From contig LVKA01000023.1 of the NCBI GenBank assembly GCA_001709035.1, positions 240,252-304,251 on the forward strand: 64,000 nt of DNA. Reading direction: 5' to 3'. The position numbers were made by a program, and so were the translations under genes. The stretch comes from Candidatus Thiodiazotropha endoloripes (lineage in GTDB: Bacteria; Pseudomonadota; Gammaproteobacteria; Chromatiales; Chromatiaceae). Below, piece by piece: positions 19,041 to 29,161 of the stretch. The notes below the pieces were generated by a model that did no database searches, was not told where the DNA came from, and worked only from the letters and a program-made list of their open reading frames with translations. How positions within the stretch are numbered: position 1 is the stretch's first letter; each line of letters starts with the position of its first letter.

Positions 19041-21266
19041 ATGGGTAACAGATTGAACAGATTTTCGGTAGTTTTGCTGTCAGCAGTTTTGACAATGCTA
19101 CTGGCTTCCTGCGCCCAGCAACCCAAGATGGAGGATGCCGCAGAAGGGAACGGGGTCTCTTTCGACAATCAACAGCGTCCGGAACTGCCCGCTTTAAGTG
19201 CTGATGATCAGAATGAGCTAGTGCTATCCGAAGAGGTGAAACGGGAGCCGGAGTTTTTCGTCCGTCAGGGCAGTGGTGAGTTCATCAATTCCAAGGCACA
19301 GGCGAAGCGCCAGAGCCAACCTGCCAGAGGCGACATCACTCTGAATTTCGAAGCAGTGGATCTGCGGGAAGTGGTGAAGGTGATCTTCGAAGAAATTCTG
19401 CGGGAAAACTATCTGATCGACGATAAGGTTCAGGGAAAAGTCACCATCCACACCACCTATCCGGTCACTACAGAGTCCGTATTGCCGATTCTGGAGAATA
19501 TTCTGCAGATGAACGGTGCGGTGATGGTGCGTAATGGTGCCCTCTACAAGATTCTTCCAGCGGCTGATCTCAAAGGCATGGCACTGAAACCCTCGGTAGG
19601 CCAGGGCCAGGCAAAAATGCGCGCGGGTCAGGGCGTACAGATCGTTCCACTGAAATACATCTCTGCTGTGGAGATGAAAAAGATTCTCGAATCGTTCACC
19701 ACAAAATCCGAACAGATTCGTATCGATCCAGGCAGAAATCTGATGATCCTCAGTGGTTCCTATCAGAAGATCAACAATCTGCTGCAAACCATCAAGATGT
19801 TCGATGTGGATTGGCTGAGCGGCATGTCCTTCGGTCTGATCCCACTGAAATACACCGATGCGAAGACCCTCACCGATGAGTTGCAAAATATTCTCGGGGA
19901 TGGTGATGCCTCACCCCTGGGTAATATGATCAAGTTGATTCCGGTTGAACGGCTGGGTGCGGTGATGGTGATCAGTCAGCAGCCCAGATATATCGACGAG
20001 GCACGCCGTTTGATTGCACAATTCGATCAGGGGAGTGACAAGTCACCGGACCGCAGGCTCTATGTTCACCATCTGAAAAACGGCAAAGCGGAAAATATCG
20101 CCGCGATCCTGCAGAGCATATTCGGCAATGAGGTGGCTGCAACCGATTCCGCCGGTCCTCTCAGCCACAGTGATCCATTGCTGCGCTCCAATGTACGTTC
20201 GCCGACAACCACCGGTATCGATCTGAAAAACAGCAATGCGGACCGGGAAGCGGCCTTGACCAAGGATCAACCAACTCTGGCTGCTGCCGATGATCCATCG
20301 AAGGATCAGTCCGAGAGCACCAAGCCAGGTGGCGGAGCCGCATCGACAGCAACCATCATTGCCGATCCTGACAACAATGCAATTTTGGTCATGGCCAGCC
20401 CCAAGGACTACCAGAAGATCAAAGCAACCATCACCCGGCTCGATGTGGCGCCCAAACAGGTGATGATTGAGGCGACCATCGCCGAAGTACAGCTCTCTGA
20501 CAATCTCAGCTACGGTGTGCGCTGGTTCTTCAACGGTTCCACCGGTGGTGGGCGTCCCTACCAGGGTGGTCTGGGCTCGCCACTGCCCGATAGCGTTGGT
20601 GGTGATGGATTTGCCCTGGGGCTGTTCAACAGTCTGGATGATCTGAAGGTGTTTTTCGATATTCTTGAGAATGAGTCTTCCGTTAAGTTTCTCTCTGCCC
20701 CGCAGATCATGGTGATCGATAATCAGACCGCCAGTTTCCGGGTCGGTGACCAGATTCCGATCGTTACACGCTCTTCGCAGAGCACCACAGATCCTAACGC
20801 GCCAATCGTCTCTGAGGTTCAGTTCCGGGATACCGGCACCCTGTTGCAGATCACGCCCCGCATCAACGAGGGTGGCATGGTTACCCTGGAAGTCAGCCAG
20901 GAAGTGAGTACACCCGGTTCAGCACCGGCGATCGGCGGTGGCGGCAATGTGGCAATTTCACAACGGACAATTGAGAGCACGGTTGTGGTCCATGACGGTC
21001 AAACCGTGGTGCTTGGTGGCTTGATCAGAGAGAACACCAGCAGTGGCCAGGCCGGTATCCCCGGATTGATGCATATTCCGCTGCTTGGCAGTCTGTTCAG
21101 TAGTACCACGAAGGATATCAGTCGTACGGAACTGATTATCACCCTGACACCAAAAGTGGTGCGGAATCCGCAGGAAGCCTTCGATATCTCCCAGGAACTG
21201 AGAGAGAAAATCAAAGAAGCCACACTGTTCAAGGATGACTTCTACCGGCGTCGCGCGGTGCAGTAA
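19041..21266 (+). CDS. gspD: type II secretion outer-membrane secretin GspD
   Basis: The ATG at 19041 follows AGGA at a usable distance; a TTG at 19023 would only add six residues. The 741-residue protein starts with a lipoprotein signal (lipobox LASC, Cys24), so it may not need a separate pilotin. It then has the N0 domain (LNFEAVDLREVVKVIFEEIL), N1-N3 domains, and a long Ser/Thr/Lys-rich loop around residues 390-440. The C-terminal secretin domain has the typical VPLLGSLF-like segment (HIPLLGSLFSST). It forms the multimeric outer-membrane pore. It is the first gene of the secretion cluster, 211 bases before gspE. Confidence 0.95.
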   Translation: MGNRLNRFSVVLLSAVLTMLLASCAQQPKMEDAAEGNGVSFDNQQRPELPALSADDQNELVLSEEVKREPEFFVRQGSGEFINSKAQAKRQSQPARGDITLNFEAVDLREVVKVIFEEILRENYLIDDKVQGKVTIHTTYPVTTESVLPILENILQMNGAVMVRNGALYKILPAADLKGMALKPSVGQGQAKMRAGQGVQIVPLKYISAVEMKKILESFTTKSEQIRIDPGRNLMILSGSYQKINNLLQTIKMFDVDWLSGMSFGLIPLKYTDAKTLTDELQNILGDGDASPLGNMIKLIPVERLGAVMVISQQPRYIDEARRLIAQFDQGSDKSPDRRLYVHHLKNGKAENIAAILQSIFGNEVAATDSAGPLSHSDPLLRSNVRSPTTTGIDLKNSNADREAALTKDQPTLAAADDPSKDQSESTKPGGGAASTATIIADPDNNAILVMASPKDYQKIKATITRLDVAPKQVMIEATIAEVQLSDNLSYGVRWFFNGSTGGGRPYQGGLGSPLPDSVGGDGFALGLFNSLDDLKVFFDILENESSVKFLSAPQIMVIDNQTASFRVGDQIPIVTRSSQSTTDPNAPIVSEVQFRDTGTLLQITPRINEGGMVTLEVSQEVSTPGSAPAIGGGGNVAISQRTIESTVVVHDGQTVVLGGLIRENTSSGQAGIPGLMHIPLLGSLFSSTTKDISRTELIITLTPKVVRNPQEAFDISQELREKIKEATLFKDDFYRRRAVQ

Positions 21267-21477
21267 GCGATCCATGAACAGGGCTCATGGCCTTGAGTTG
21301 TCTGTCAACAGATCTCGAGGGTGAAGATTCCGCAGATACCCGCGGCAACTGCCTATTTATCCCCGCTGTCTGGCGTTTGTAATGTGGCGCTCAAGGATCT
21401 ATCCCATTGTTACGCTACACTAGACTGTAGCTATACAATGAGTATGAAATTTTCTGCAGTCCGAACACAGGCATGGG

Positions 21478-23226
21478 ATGAATACAACGAGTCGCAGCAT
21501 CAATAACGAAACCCTCTCGGCAGACGATCCTGATCAACTGGAACCGGTCTATACCAATCAGCCCATCTGTGTTGCACTGGTGGCATCCGGGCGTTTGGGC
21601 ATGGCCGATGCGGATCGGGCGGTACGACTGAAGGAGAGTCAGCAAAGCGACGAGTCAATTGGCAATATTCTGCTGCAACTGGGGCTGATTTCAGATCGTG
21701 ATCTGGCCCAGGCCCTGGTGGAAATCTGCGGTGTGCCTCTGGCCGAACGGAAAGACTATCCGGAATTGGCCCATCTCAGTGATAACATCTCCGCCAACTT
21801 TCTCAAACAGCACCGACTGGTGGTGTTCGACGATCAGGAAGAGCACATTCTGGCGATCATGGTCGATCCCAGTGATCGCTTCGTCGTCGAAGCCCTGGAG
21901 CTGATCAGTGGCAAGTCGGTAAAACTGCTTACCGGTATCGCCAGTGAGATCGATGAGACCATCCAGGAACATTTCAATGAACTGCAAAAGAGCAGTTCAG
22001 CCGAGGAAGGGGACGGGCTGGAGCACCAGTTGCTGCTGGATGATGTTGAGCAACTCAAAGAGCTGGCCAGTGAGGCGCCGGTCATCAAGATGGTCAACCA
22101 GATCATCCAAAGAGCGGTTTCCAGCAAAGCCTCGGATATCCACATCGAACCCTTCGAGCAGGTGCTGAAGATCCGCTATCGGGTCGATGGCCTGTTGCGT
22201 GAGACAGAACACCCATCGATCAATATGGCGCCGGCTCTGATCTCCCGTATCAAGATCATGGCCCATCTGAATATCGCTGAACGCCGTCTGCCCCAGGATG
22301 GGCGATTCAAGATTCGTGTGCATGGCGCTACCCTGGATCTGCGTGTCTCCACCGTACCGACACTGCATGGTGAGAGTATGGTGCTCAGGCTGTTACAAAG
22401 GGATGAGTTGAATCTGGATTTTGCCAGTCTTGGCTTTGAGAGCGCCACCGAACAGCGCCTGTTGGAGATTCTCGATCGTCCCCACGGCATCGTCGTCGTT
22501 ACCGGGCCCACCGGCAGTGGTAAAACCACCACTTTGTATGCCGCGCTGAACTATCTCAACCGCCCTGAAAGAAAGATCCTCACCGTAGAAGATCCGGTTG
22601 AATACAATATCGAGGGGGTCAACCAGATCCAGGTAAAATCGAGTATCGGGCTTGGCTTCAGTGAGGCTTTACGTTCCATCGTAAGACAGGATCCGGATGT
22701 GATTATGATCGGTGAGATCCGTGATCAGGAGACTGCCAAGATAGCCGTACAGTCGGCACTGACCGGCCATCTTGTGCTGTCATCTCTGCACACCAATGAT
22801 GCCGCCGGCAGTATCACCCGGTTTCTCGATATGGGTATCGAGGCGTTTCTGCTTACCTCGACAGTAAATGCAGTTGTCGCCCAACGACTGGTGCGCAATC
22901 TCTGCCCCCATTGCAAGCAGTCGTATACGCCGCCGGCGGAGCTTCTTGCTCGCTTTTCCGCTATCCAGGAGTCACCCACCTTATACAAGGCTGTCGGTTG
23001 TGATCAATGCGATGGCAGTGGCTATCGTGGACGAAGTGCGATCATCGAGATGATTGAGCTGAGCGAAGCGATGCAGTCTCTGATACTGCAAGGCAAAGAC
23101 AAACATGCTCTGGCCGCCTGCGCCAAACAGGAAGGGGCAAAATCCATGTATGAGGATGGCCTGCATAAAGTGGCGCGAGGCATTACTACATTGGAAGAAG
23201 TATTAAGAGTCACTCAGGAGAATTGA
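21478..23226 (+). CDS. gspE: type II secretion ATPase GspE
   Basis: The 582 residues comprise an N-terminal GspE/PilB domain (about 40-170), the RecA-like ATPase with Walker A GPTGSGKTT (343-351), an Asp-box around 365-380 and a Walker B near IMIGEIRD (408-415). A zinc-binding motif follows, with cysteines 476, 479, 508 and 511. It powers pseudopilus assembly from the cytoplasmic face. Its TGA shares one base with the gspF ATG (TGATG), so expression is coupled. Confidence 0.97.
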   Translation: MNTTSRSINNETLSADDPDQLEPVYTNQPICVALVASGRLGMADADRAVRLKESQQSDESIGNILLQLGLISDRDLAQALVEICGVPLAERKDYPELAHLSDNISANFLKQHRLVVFDDQEEHILAIMVDPSDRFVVEALELISGKSVKLLTGIASEIDETIQEHFNELQKSSSAEEGDGLEHQLLLDDVEQLKELASEAPVIKMVNQIIQRAVSSKASDIHIEPFEQVLKIRYRVDGLLRETEHPSINMAPALISRIKIMAHLNIAERRLPQDGRFKIRVHGATLDLRVSTVPTLHGESMVLRLLQRDELNLDFASLGFESATEQRLLEILDRPHGIVVVTGPTGSGKTTTLYAALNYLNRPERKILTVEDPVEYNIEGVNQIQVKSSIGLGFSEALRSIVRQDPDVIMIGEIRDQETAKIAVQSALTGHLVLSSLHTNDAAGSITRFLDMGIEAFLLTSTVNAVVAQRLVRNLCPHCKQSYTPPAELLARFSAIQESPTLYKAVGCDQCDGSGYRGRSAIIEMIELSEAMQSLILQGKDKHALAACAKQEGAKSMYEDGLHKVARGITTLEEVLRVTQEN

Positions 23227-24446
23227 TGGCGTCTTTTCTCTATAAAGCAGTTTCATCGGATGGTGAGATCATTGAAGGGGTACTCGAAGCGGTAAGCCGG
23301 GAACACGCGGTGAACCAGATTCACCTCAATGGTCAGGTGCCAATCCGCGTAGAAGCGAGTCAGCAGAAGAGCCATCAAACCTCCCGCAAGCTGTTCAAGC
23401 GCAAAAAGATTGCCCAGGGTCAGGTGGTCGCCTTTACGCGTGAACTGGCAACCCTGCTGCACTCCGGCCAACCCCTGGATTCAGCGCTTGGCATCCTCGT
23501 CTCGATCTCCGGAGACGACTCCCTGTTCAGTCAGCATCTGATGAGTATTCGTGACAGCCTGAAGAGCGGTCATTCGTTCGCCGATGCCCTGGCCAAGGAG
23601 GAGGGGGTATTCAGTAACTTTTTTATTCAGATGGTACGGGCCGGCGAAGCGGGTGGTGCTCTGGAGAGCGTGCTTTCAAGACTCTCGGTTCATATGGAAC
23701 AGGCCCAGGAGGTCAGAAATTCACTGATTTCAGCACTGATCTATCCAGCGATCCTGTTGTTTGTCGCCATCACATCGATCCTGATCCTGCTGACCTATGT
23801 TATTCCCCAGTTCAGTGAACTGTTCATGGACATGGGGGAGGCGCTGCCTCTCTCCACTCAGATCACCATGGGTCTTGCGACTTTTCTGCAGGATTATGGC
23901 TGGGTGCTGGCCCTGGGGGTGATCTTGGTGATTTTCTTTTTCAAGTGGCAGATGAGTCACAGACGGTCGGCGAAACGCTGGCATGGTCGATTACTCAACC
24001 TGGGAGTGATTGGACCAATCATCAAGCAGGTGGAAGCGGCCCGCTTCTGCAGAACCCTGGGGACACTTTTGGAAAATGGTGTACCCTTGTTGAAATCTGT
24101 GGCGATCGTTAAGGACACCATCGGCAATTTCGTGATTGCCGATGGGATGGATCAGGTCATCAAGCATCTGCGCTCCGGTCAGAGACTGGCCGATCCACTG
24201 GCCGAATATGCTCAGTTTCCTCAATTTGCCCTGCAGATGATCCGGGTTGGTGAAGAGTCGGGTCAGTTGGAACCGATGTTGATGCAGACTGCAGAGATTC
24301 TCGATATGGAGACCCAGACCCTGATCAAAAGGGCGCTCAGTCTGGTTGAACCGGTGATGATTCTGGTGCTTGGTTTGATCATTGCGGGTGTGGTGATGTC
24401 GATCCTGGTGGCCATTCTGGGGGTTAACTCACTGGTTGCACTATGA
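23226..24446 (+). CDS. gspF: type II secretion inner-membrane platform protein GspF
   Basis: The start is ATG 23226, overlapping the gspE stop by one base. The 406 residues hold two T2SS-F domains, each with a conserved FxRxLxxLL-like segment (FTRELATLLHSGQPLDSAL and FCRTLGTLLENGVPLLKS) and about three membrane helices, the last one at the C-terminus. GspF links the ATPase to the pseudopilus. The gspH ATG overlaps its stop by four bases (ATGA). Confidence 0.96.
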   Translation: MASFLYKAVSSDGEIIEGVLEAVSREHAVNQIHLNGQVPIRVEASQQKSHQTSRKLFKRKKIAQGQVVAFTRELATLLHSGQPLDSALGILVSISGDDSLFSQHLMSIRDSLKSGHSFADALAKEEGVFSNFFIQMVRAGEAGGALESVLSRLSVHMEQAQEVRNSLISALIYPAILLFVAITSILILLTYVIPQFSELFMDMGEALPLSTQITMGLATFLQDYGWVLALGVILVIFFFKWQMSHRRSAKRWHGRLLNLGVIGPIIKQVEAARFCRTLGTLLENGVPLLKSVAIVKDTIGNFVIADGMDQVIKHLRSGQRLADPLAEYAQFPQFALQMIRVGEESGQLEPMLMQTAEILDMETQTLIKRALSLVEPVMILVLGLIIAGVVMSILVAILGVNSLVAL

Positions 24447-24928
24447 GTAGATTCATATTTCAAAGTCGTGGTTTCACACTGATCGAACTGATGCTGGTGC
24501 TGGTATTGATGGCGATGATGTTCACCCTGACACCACCGCTGATGCACAAAGCATTCCCGGCACTGAAGTTGAAGGCTGCTGCCAGAGATCTGGTTCAGGA
24601 GATTCGCTTTGTACAACAATCCGCAATCATTTCCGGTAGCGAATCGAAAATCAGCTTTCAGCTGCAGACCGATCAGTATCAGAGTGATCTGGTAAATCAG
24701 GGTGCAGTCAGACAGCTGCCAGAGGGCATCAGTTTTAGCGCGGATACTGGTGAAAACCGTGAACAGATTCTGGTCTTGCACTTCTATCCCGATGGCAGTT
24801 CAAGTGGTGGGCTAATCCGGCTGGGCAACAAGACACGTGGGTTTGTTATAACTGTGGACTGGTTGACCAGCCGGGTAGAGCTCCTCGACAGCCGTGATTT
24901 TAACGAAGATGCGTCATTCAAAGTCTGA
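24443..24928 (+). CDS. gspH: type II secretion minor pseudopilin GspH
   Basis: The 161-residue protein has a prepilin leader, MSRFIFQSRG, with cleavage expected before FTLIELMLVLVL. The region after the helix (ARDLVQEIRFVQQSAIISG) is typical of GspH/FimT rather than the major pseudopilin GspG, which would have a calcium-binding C-terminal loop not seen here. It overlaps gspF by four bases and gspI by 20. Confidence 0.85.
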   Translation: MSRFIFQSRGFTLIELMLVLVLMAMMFTLTPPLMHKAFPALKLKAAARDLVQEIRFVQQSAIISGSESKISFQLQTDQYQSDLVNQGAVRQLPEGISFSADTGENREQILVLHFYPDGSSSGGLIRLGNKTRGFVITVDWLTSRVELLDSRDFNEDASFKV

Positions 24929-25304
24929 GGGAATGTCACTGATCGAAGTGCTGGTGGCCTTCGTCATTCTCGCCATGACGATGAGTGTCATTCTGCGAAT
25001 CAACTCCGGTGCGGTACGAAACCATCAGGTTGCCTCGCACTACTTTGAAGCTGTGTCTATTGCTCAAACCCGGCTTGAGCAGATGAGTGCGGAGATCGAA
25101 ACAGACAGCTACAGTGAACAGGGGGTCGATCTGGATACCTATACCTGGTCCTACTTGCGCCAACCCTACAGTTGGAACGATGCGAAACTTGTGGCACTAC
25201 CACTGATCACTGTCGAGGAGCGTTTAAAAATCAGCTGGGATGCCCCTGGTGGCACTCGGGAGTTGTCCTTTACTCGAATCGGGGTAATTCGTGACAAACC
25301 CTGA
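24909..25304 (+). CDS. gspI: type II secretion minor pseudopilin GspI
   Basis: The ATG at 24909 gives a short leader, MRHSKSEG, and cleavage before MSLIEVLVAFVILA, which is the classic GspI signature. A GTG at 24894 would only lengthen the leader. The 131-residue product forms the pseudopilus tip with GspJ and GspK. It overlaps gspH by 20 bases and gspJ by 14. Confidence 0.9.
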   Translation: MRHSKSEGMSLIEVLVAFVILAMTMSVILRINSGAVRNHQVASHYFEAVSIAQTRLEQMSAEIETDSYSEQGVDLDTYTWSYLRQPYSWNDAKLVALPLITVEERLKISWDAPGGTRELSFTRIGVIRDKP

Positions 25305-25959
25305 AGTTGGCAAATCCGCTTTTCGAGTCAGGCCAGGTCAATACCGCCACTGTGCTGGTTTTACGCTGCTGGAGATCATGATCGCCTTACTGTTATTGGC
25401 GGTCATTACCACCACCTCTGTCTCGATGTTGTTCCTGAATATCAAAGGCTGGGAGCGGGTGACGGATAGCAGCGACAGACAACTGGCTGAGTTACTGACC
25501 ACGGCCAGGGTAGAACAGATCATCCGCAATATCATTCCTCTGACATGGCAACACAAGAATCGCGTCCGCCTGTTGGCCTTCATGGGTGATGCCCAGCAGG
25601 TTCAGTTTATAGCGCCGGCTCCACAACAGTATCAGCCAGGCGGGTTGTTTGAATATCGCCTCTCTCTGGAAGATGATTTCGAGCAAGGCAGGATTCTGCT
25701 GCTTCACTACACCCCACACAATCCGAAGAACAGTCAGTTTGTACTGCCTCAGGAGAGGCGCAAACGCATACTTCTGTCCGGTCTGGAGCATGTCGAATTC
25801 AGCTTCTTCGGACATCTGCTCAATCGCAATCAGCCGGAATGGACAGATCGTTGGGAGCCACTCAATAACAACTATCCCGAGCTGGTGAAAATCAGCTTTA
25901 CAGAGATGGGCATGACTACTCCTCATGAAAAGATCGTGAGAATAAGACGCAACGACTGA
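25291..25959 (+). CDS. gspJ: type II secretion minor pseudopilin GspJ
   Basis: The 222-residue product starts with GTG at 25291, inside the end of gspI; no ATG is available before the pilin helix. The leader is long (about 23 residues) and ends in CAG before FTLLEIMIALLLLA. The length and the soluble beta-rich part fit GspJ. Its stop overlaps the gspK ATG by one base. Confidence 0.88.
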   Translation: MTNPEVGKSAFRVRPGQYRHCAGFTLLEIMIALLLLAVITTTSVSMLFLNIKGWERVTDSSDRQLAELLTTARVEQIIRNIIPLTWQHKNRVRLLAFMGDAQQVQFIAPAPQQYQPGGLFEYRLSLEDDFEQGRILLLHYTPHNPKNSQFVLPQERRKRILLSGLEHVEFSFFGHLLNRNQPEWTDRWEPLNNNYPELVKISFTEMGMTTPHEKIVRIRRND

Positions 25960-26870
25960 TGACTCCGCGAATCGTTCATAACAGCATAAGAGACAGAGGA
26001 AATTTTGCTGCTGCCCGGCAAAATCATGGTGTTGCGCTGATTCTGGTGCTTTGGCTGGTTGCCTTGTTGACCATTATTGCGGCCAGTTTTTCCACCCAGT
26101 CGAAAGTTGAAAGCCGGCTTGCAGGTAACGCGAAGGATGCCTTGCAGGCAAAACTATTGGCCGAGAGCGGCTTCAGTCGTGCGGTGATGGAGCTGATGGT
26201 TCTCAGTCCACAACAACGATGGAATTTTAATGGCCAGCTCTATAGGCTGCAGATGGCTCAGGGAGATCTGGAGATCTCGATACGGAATGCTTCCGGTCTG
26301 TTGGATCTGAACAAGGCTTCCGCTGACCAGTTGAATAGATTGTTTGTGCTGATTTCAGATAATCCGGACGAGAGGAACGCCTTGGTTGATCGAGTCAATG
26401 ATTGGCGGGATGCGGATGATCTCAGAAGGCTGAATGGTGCGGAAGACAAGGATTATCATGCCGCAGGTTATGATTACGCCACTGCCGGAAAAGATCTGAC
26501 CAGCCTCGAAGAGCTGGCCTATGTGATGGGTTTTGATGCTGCACGGGTAAATCGTTTACGCCCCTACGTTACGCTCAATTCAGACGCCGCTACTGTGGAC
26601 TTCCGCTATGCCTCCCAGCAACTGACGGCCCTGTTGACCTCGACCGGTCAAGTCGGCTCAGAACTGACCGAAGCCCTGGATCAACTGGATAGTGAATTGG
26701 CGAATCTTGACCTCTCCCAGGGTGGCGGAACCTCACAAAGTAAGGTGTTTCGTATCGAAATCAGCGCCAGGACAAAACAGGGAGGGCATGCCAGAATAGT
26801 GGCAGATGTCGGTTTAAAAAACCGGGGCAGAAAACCTTATTCGATTCATTCCTGGTATGAGTCGTTATAA
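25959..26870 (+). CDS. gspK: type II secretion tip pseudopilin GspK
   Basis: The 303-residue protein has a leader of about 23 residues, then GVALILVLWLVALLTIIA and a large soluble domain. The segment around residues 110-160 (LLDLNKASADQL, LVDRVNDWRDAD) matches the helical insert with SAM-like folds of GspK. It caps the pseudopilus and is larger than the other pseudopilins, as expected. It follows gspJ with one base of overlap. Confidence 0.92.
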   Translation: MTPRIVHNSIRDRGNFAAARQNHGVALILVLWLVALLTIIAASFSTQSKVESRLAGNAKDALQAKLLAESGFSRAVMELMVLSPQQRWNFNGQLYRLQMAQGDLEISIRNASGLLDLNKASADQLNRLFVLISDNPDERNALVDRVNDWRDADDLRRLNGAEDKDYHAAGYDYATAGKDLTSLEELAYVMGFDAARVNRLRPYVTLNSDAATVDFRYASQQLTALLTSTGQVGSELTEALDQLDSELANLDLSQGGGTSQSKVFRIEISARTKQGGHARIVADVGLKNRGRKPYSIHSWYESL

Positions 26871-26896
26871 GGGCAAAAACCGGATAGAATCTTGAA

Positions 26897-27976
26897 ATGG
26901 CCGTACAGACACTAAAATATCAATGGCTGGGTTTCTGGAGGTGGTGGAGTGGTGAAATCAGTTCGCTCATGCCGGATGGCCTGCGTGCATTGTTCAGTGG
27001 CGGCAGACCGGCGCAGTTGCTCTATGAGGATGAGTCACTTCGGTTTGTCAACCATGGCCTGAGTGGTGAAGAGGTTGAGCAGAACTATCTGAAGGTCATC
27101 GATTTTGAGGATTCCGACCAGAAACGGATGCTGGCCTCTGCGAGTGAGATTCGCCTCTGTCTGGAAAGAAAGAAATATCTGTTCAAAAAGGTCACGCTGC
27201 CGATCGAGGCGGAAGAGAATCTACGTGAGGTGCTGGCTTTTGAGATGGATCGCCAGACCCCCTTCAATGCCAGCCAAGTCTACTATGACTATGTGATCAA
27301 CGGCCGCGACAAGCAGAATCGGACGCTCGATATCACCCTGATACTGGCCCCAGTGGATAAAATCGCTCATGCGCTCGAGCAGTTGGACGAGAACAACGTC
27401 AGGATAAACGCAATCTCACCCTGCGAGGAGATCGATCCTAAACTCAATTCAGTCAACTTACTGCCTCCGGAAAAACGGGAAAAACCCCGCAAGCGCTACC
27501 GGTTAATCAATCTGTTACTGTTTTTCATACTGCTGGTGATACTGATCGGTAATCTGGTGCTGCCGGTATGGCAGAAATCCAAGTTGGCGGCTCGGCTGGA
27601 AGATCAGCTGAAACAGAGTCAGCAACAGGCCAATGAGGTCTCCAAATTGAGGGATTCGGTTGCCAATGCAGAGTTGGAAAACCGATTCCTCGAGGACAAG
27701 AAAAGATCCTCGATGCAGATACTCGAGGTACTCAATGAGCTGACCCTGCTGCTACCGGATGATACTTGGGTGAACCATTTCGAAATCCGTGACGATAAGG
27801 TGCACATTCACGGGCATTCTGTCGCTTCCGCAGTACTGATACCACTGATTGAATCATCCAAGCTGTTTCGAAATGTCTCTTTTCGCTCACCGGTGACGCA
27901 GAACAAAAAGAACAAAACAGAGCGCTTTCATATCTCAGCTGAGTTGATCTCCAGCCAGGCGGGGGATGAGACATGA
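26897..27976 (+). CDS. gspL: type II secretion GspL, PilM/PilN-like
   Basis: The 359-residue protein has a cytoplasmic actin-like part in residues 1-190 (about LLPPEKREKPRKR), one membrane helix near 209-229 and a periplasmic coiled coil plus ferredoxin-like domain (LNELTLLLPDDTWVNHFEI), the PilN-like layout. GspL binds GspE and GspM at the inner membrane. It starts 26 bases after gspK. Confidence 0.85.
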   Translation: MAVQTLKYQWLGFWRWWSGEISSLMPDGLRALFSGGRPAQLLYEDESLRFVNHGLSGEEVEQNYLKVIDFEDSDQKRMLASASEIRLCLERKKYLFKKVTLPIEAEENLREVLAFEMDRQTPFNASQVYYDYVINGRDKQNRTLDITLILAPVDKIAHALEQLDENNVRINAISPCEEIDPKLNSVNLLPPEKREKPRKRYRLINLLLFFILLVILIGNLVLPVWQKSKLAARLEDQLKQSQQQANEVSKLRDSVANAELENRFLEDKKRSSMQILEVLNELTLLLPDDTWVNHFEIRDDKVHIHGHSVASAVLIPLIESSKLFRNVSFRSPVTQNKKNKTERFHISAELISSQAGDET

Positions 27977-28013
27977 CCGATGCAACCTGCAACAGCGATT
28001 GGAGGAGGGGTGA

Positions 28014-28610
28014 ATGATTGAATCCCTGACGCCTAAACAGAGTCGCCTACTGGCACTAGGGTTACTGCTGTTATTGGTTGGCTTGAGCCTGATTGCGGTG
28101 ATCTATCCGGCCTGGACACTGAACAGTCACTATGATGAAAAGATCAGTAATCATCAGCATCAGATTCAGCTCTATCAACGGATCTATGCACAAGCGGACC
28201 ATTATCAGTCTGAAGCGGCCCGTCTAAAACGTGTCCGTCAGTCGGATCGTCGCTATCTGCAGAGCAAAACCGATTCCCTGGCGAAGGCTGAGCTGCAGCG
28301 CCGTGTCAAAGGGGTTGTCTCATCCAACAAGGGTGAGATCCTCAGTACTCAGATCATAAGTAACGATCAGGAGGATGGTTTCAGTCGGGTGGCGATTCGT
28401 GTGCGTATGAAAAGCACGCTGGAAAACAGTGTCTCAATATTCCACAAACTGGAGAGCGAAAAACCTTTTCTGTTTGTCGATGAGATCGTGGTTCGAAGTC
28501 GACCGATTGCCAGGCGTCGGTTGCCGGCAAACAAAAAGATCAAGCAAACCCTCGAGCTGTTGGATATCGACTTTAAATTAGTGGGATATATGAAGGGGCA
28601 GGATTCATGA
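28014..28610 (+). CDS. gspM: type II secretion GspM-like protein
   Basis: The 198-residue protein has a short cytoplasmic N-terminus, one membrane helix (residues about 11-33), a coiled coil and a small periplasmic ferredoxin-like domain. The start has a strong ribosome site (GGAGGAGGGG). This is the usual layout of GspM, partner of GspL. Its stop overlaps the next ATG by four bases. Confidence 0.85.
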   Translation: MIESLTPKQSRLLALGLLLLLVGLSLIAVIYPAWTLNSHYDEKISNHQHQIQLYQRIYAQADHYQSEAARLKRVRQSDRRYLQSKTDSLAKAELQRRVKGVVSSNKGEILSTQIISNDQEDGFSRVAIRVRMKSTLENSVSIFHKLESEKPFLFVDEIVVRSRPIARRRLPANKKIKQTLELLDIDFKLVGYMKGQDS

Positions 28611-29161
28611 GTCCCTGGAAAACATTTTTTAACTTTCTAACCCTGTTGCTGCTGATCGTCATCGGTCTGGCATCTGCGATGATTGTTTATCAATGGCGTA
28701 ATCCGGCAGAGGTGGAAGCGTCAGAGAATCATCAGCTCAACCCAGCATCGAAGCAGACAGCCAAAAAAGCCTCTCTCACCCGATTTAACCCTCCATCAGT
28801 GACTGTCTATCAGGAGATAATGGACCGACCTCTGTTCAGGGAGGGCCGGGTGCCTCCTGCGGAGCCAGAGAAGGTGGTCAGCAAGCCCGTCGTGCGACAG
28901 ACACCACTGAAACTTAGGCTGGAAGGGGTCGTGATAACGCCGAAGAATCGGGTTGCCGTGATCCGGGATCTGAATACCAACCGGTTACTGCGGGTTGCCC
29001 AGGGAATGAGTCAGAATGACTGGAAGCTGGAATCCGTGGATCATTCCACTGCAACAGTTGTACGCCGTGGCAAAAAACACAATCTCGAGTTGAAAGTTGA
29101 GAAGGACAAGAAGGGGAGTCTGCCTAAAAAGAGACCGTCATTCAGGCCTTCCAATAAATAA
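28607..29161 (+). CDS. type II secretion GspC/GspN-like protein
   Basis: The 184-residue protein has an N-terminal membrane helix (about 8-28), a proline-rich linker and a short homology-region domain with MDRPLFREGR, LRLEGVVITPKNRVAVI and LLRVAQGMS. This matches the HR domain of GspC, which contacts the secretin GspD. A PDZ or coiled-coil C-terminus is absent, as in the small proteins often named GspN. The Lys/Arg-rich tail is unusual. It closes the secretion operon. Confidence 0.8.
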   Translation: MSPWKTFFNFLTLLLLIVIGLASAMIVYQWRNPAEVEASENHQLNPASKQTAKKASLTRFNPPSVTVYQEIMDRPLFREGRVPPAEPEKVVSKPVVRQTPLKLRLEGVVITPKNRVAVIRDLNTNRLLRVAQGMSQNDWKLESVDHSTATVVRRGKKHNLELKVEKDKKGSLPKKRPSFRPSNK

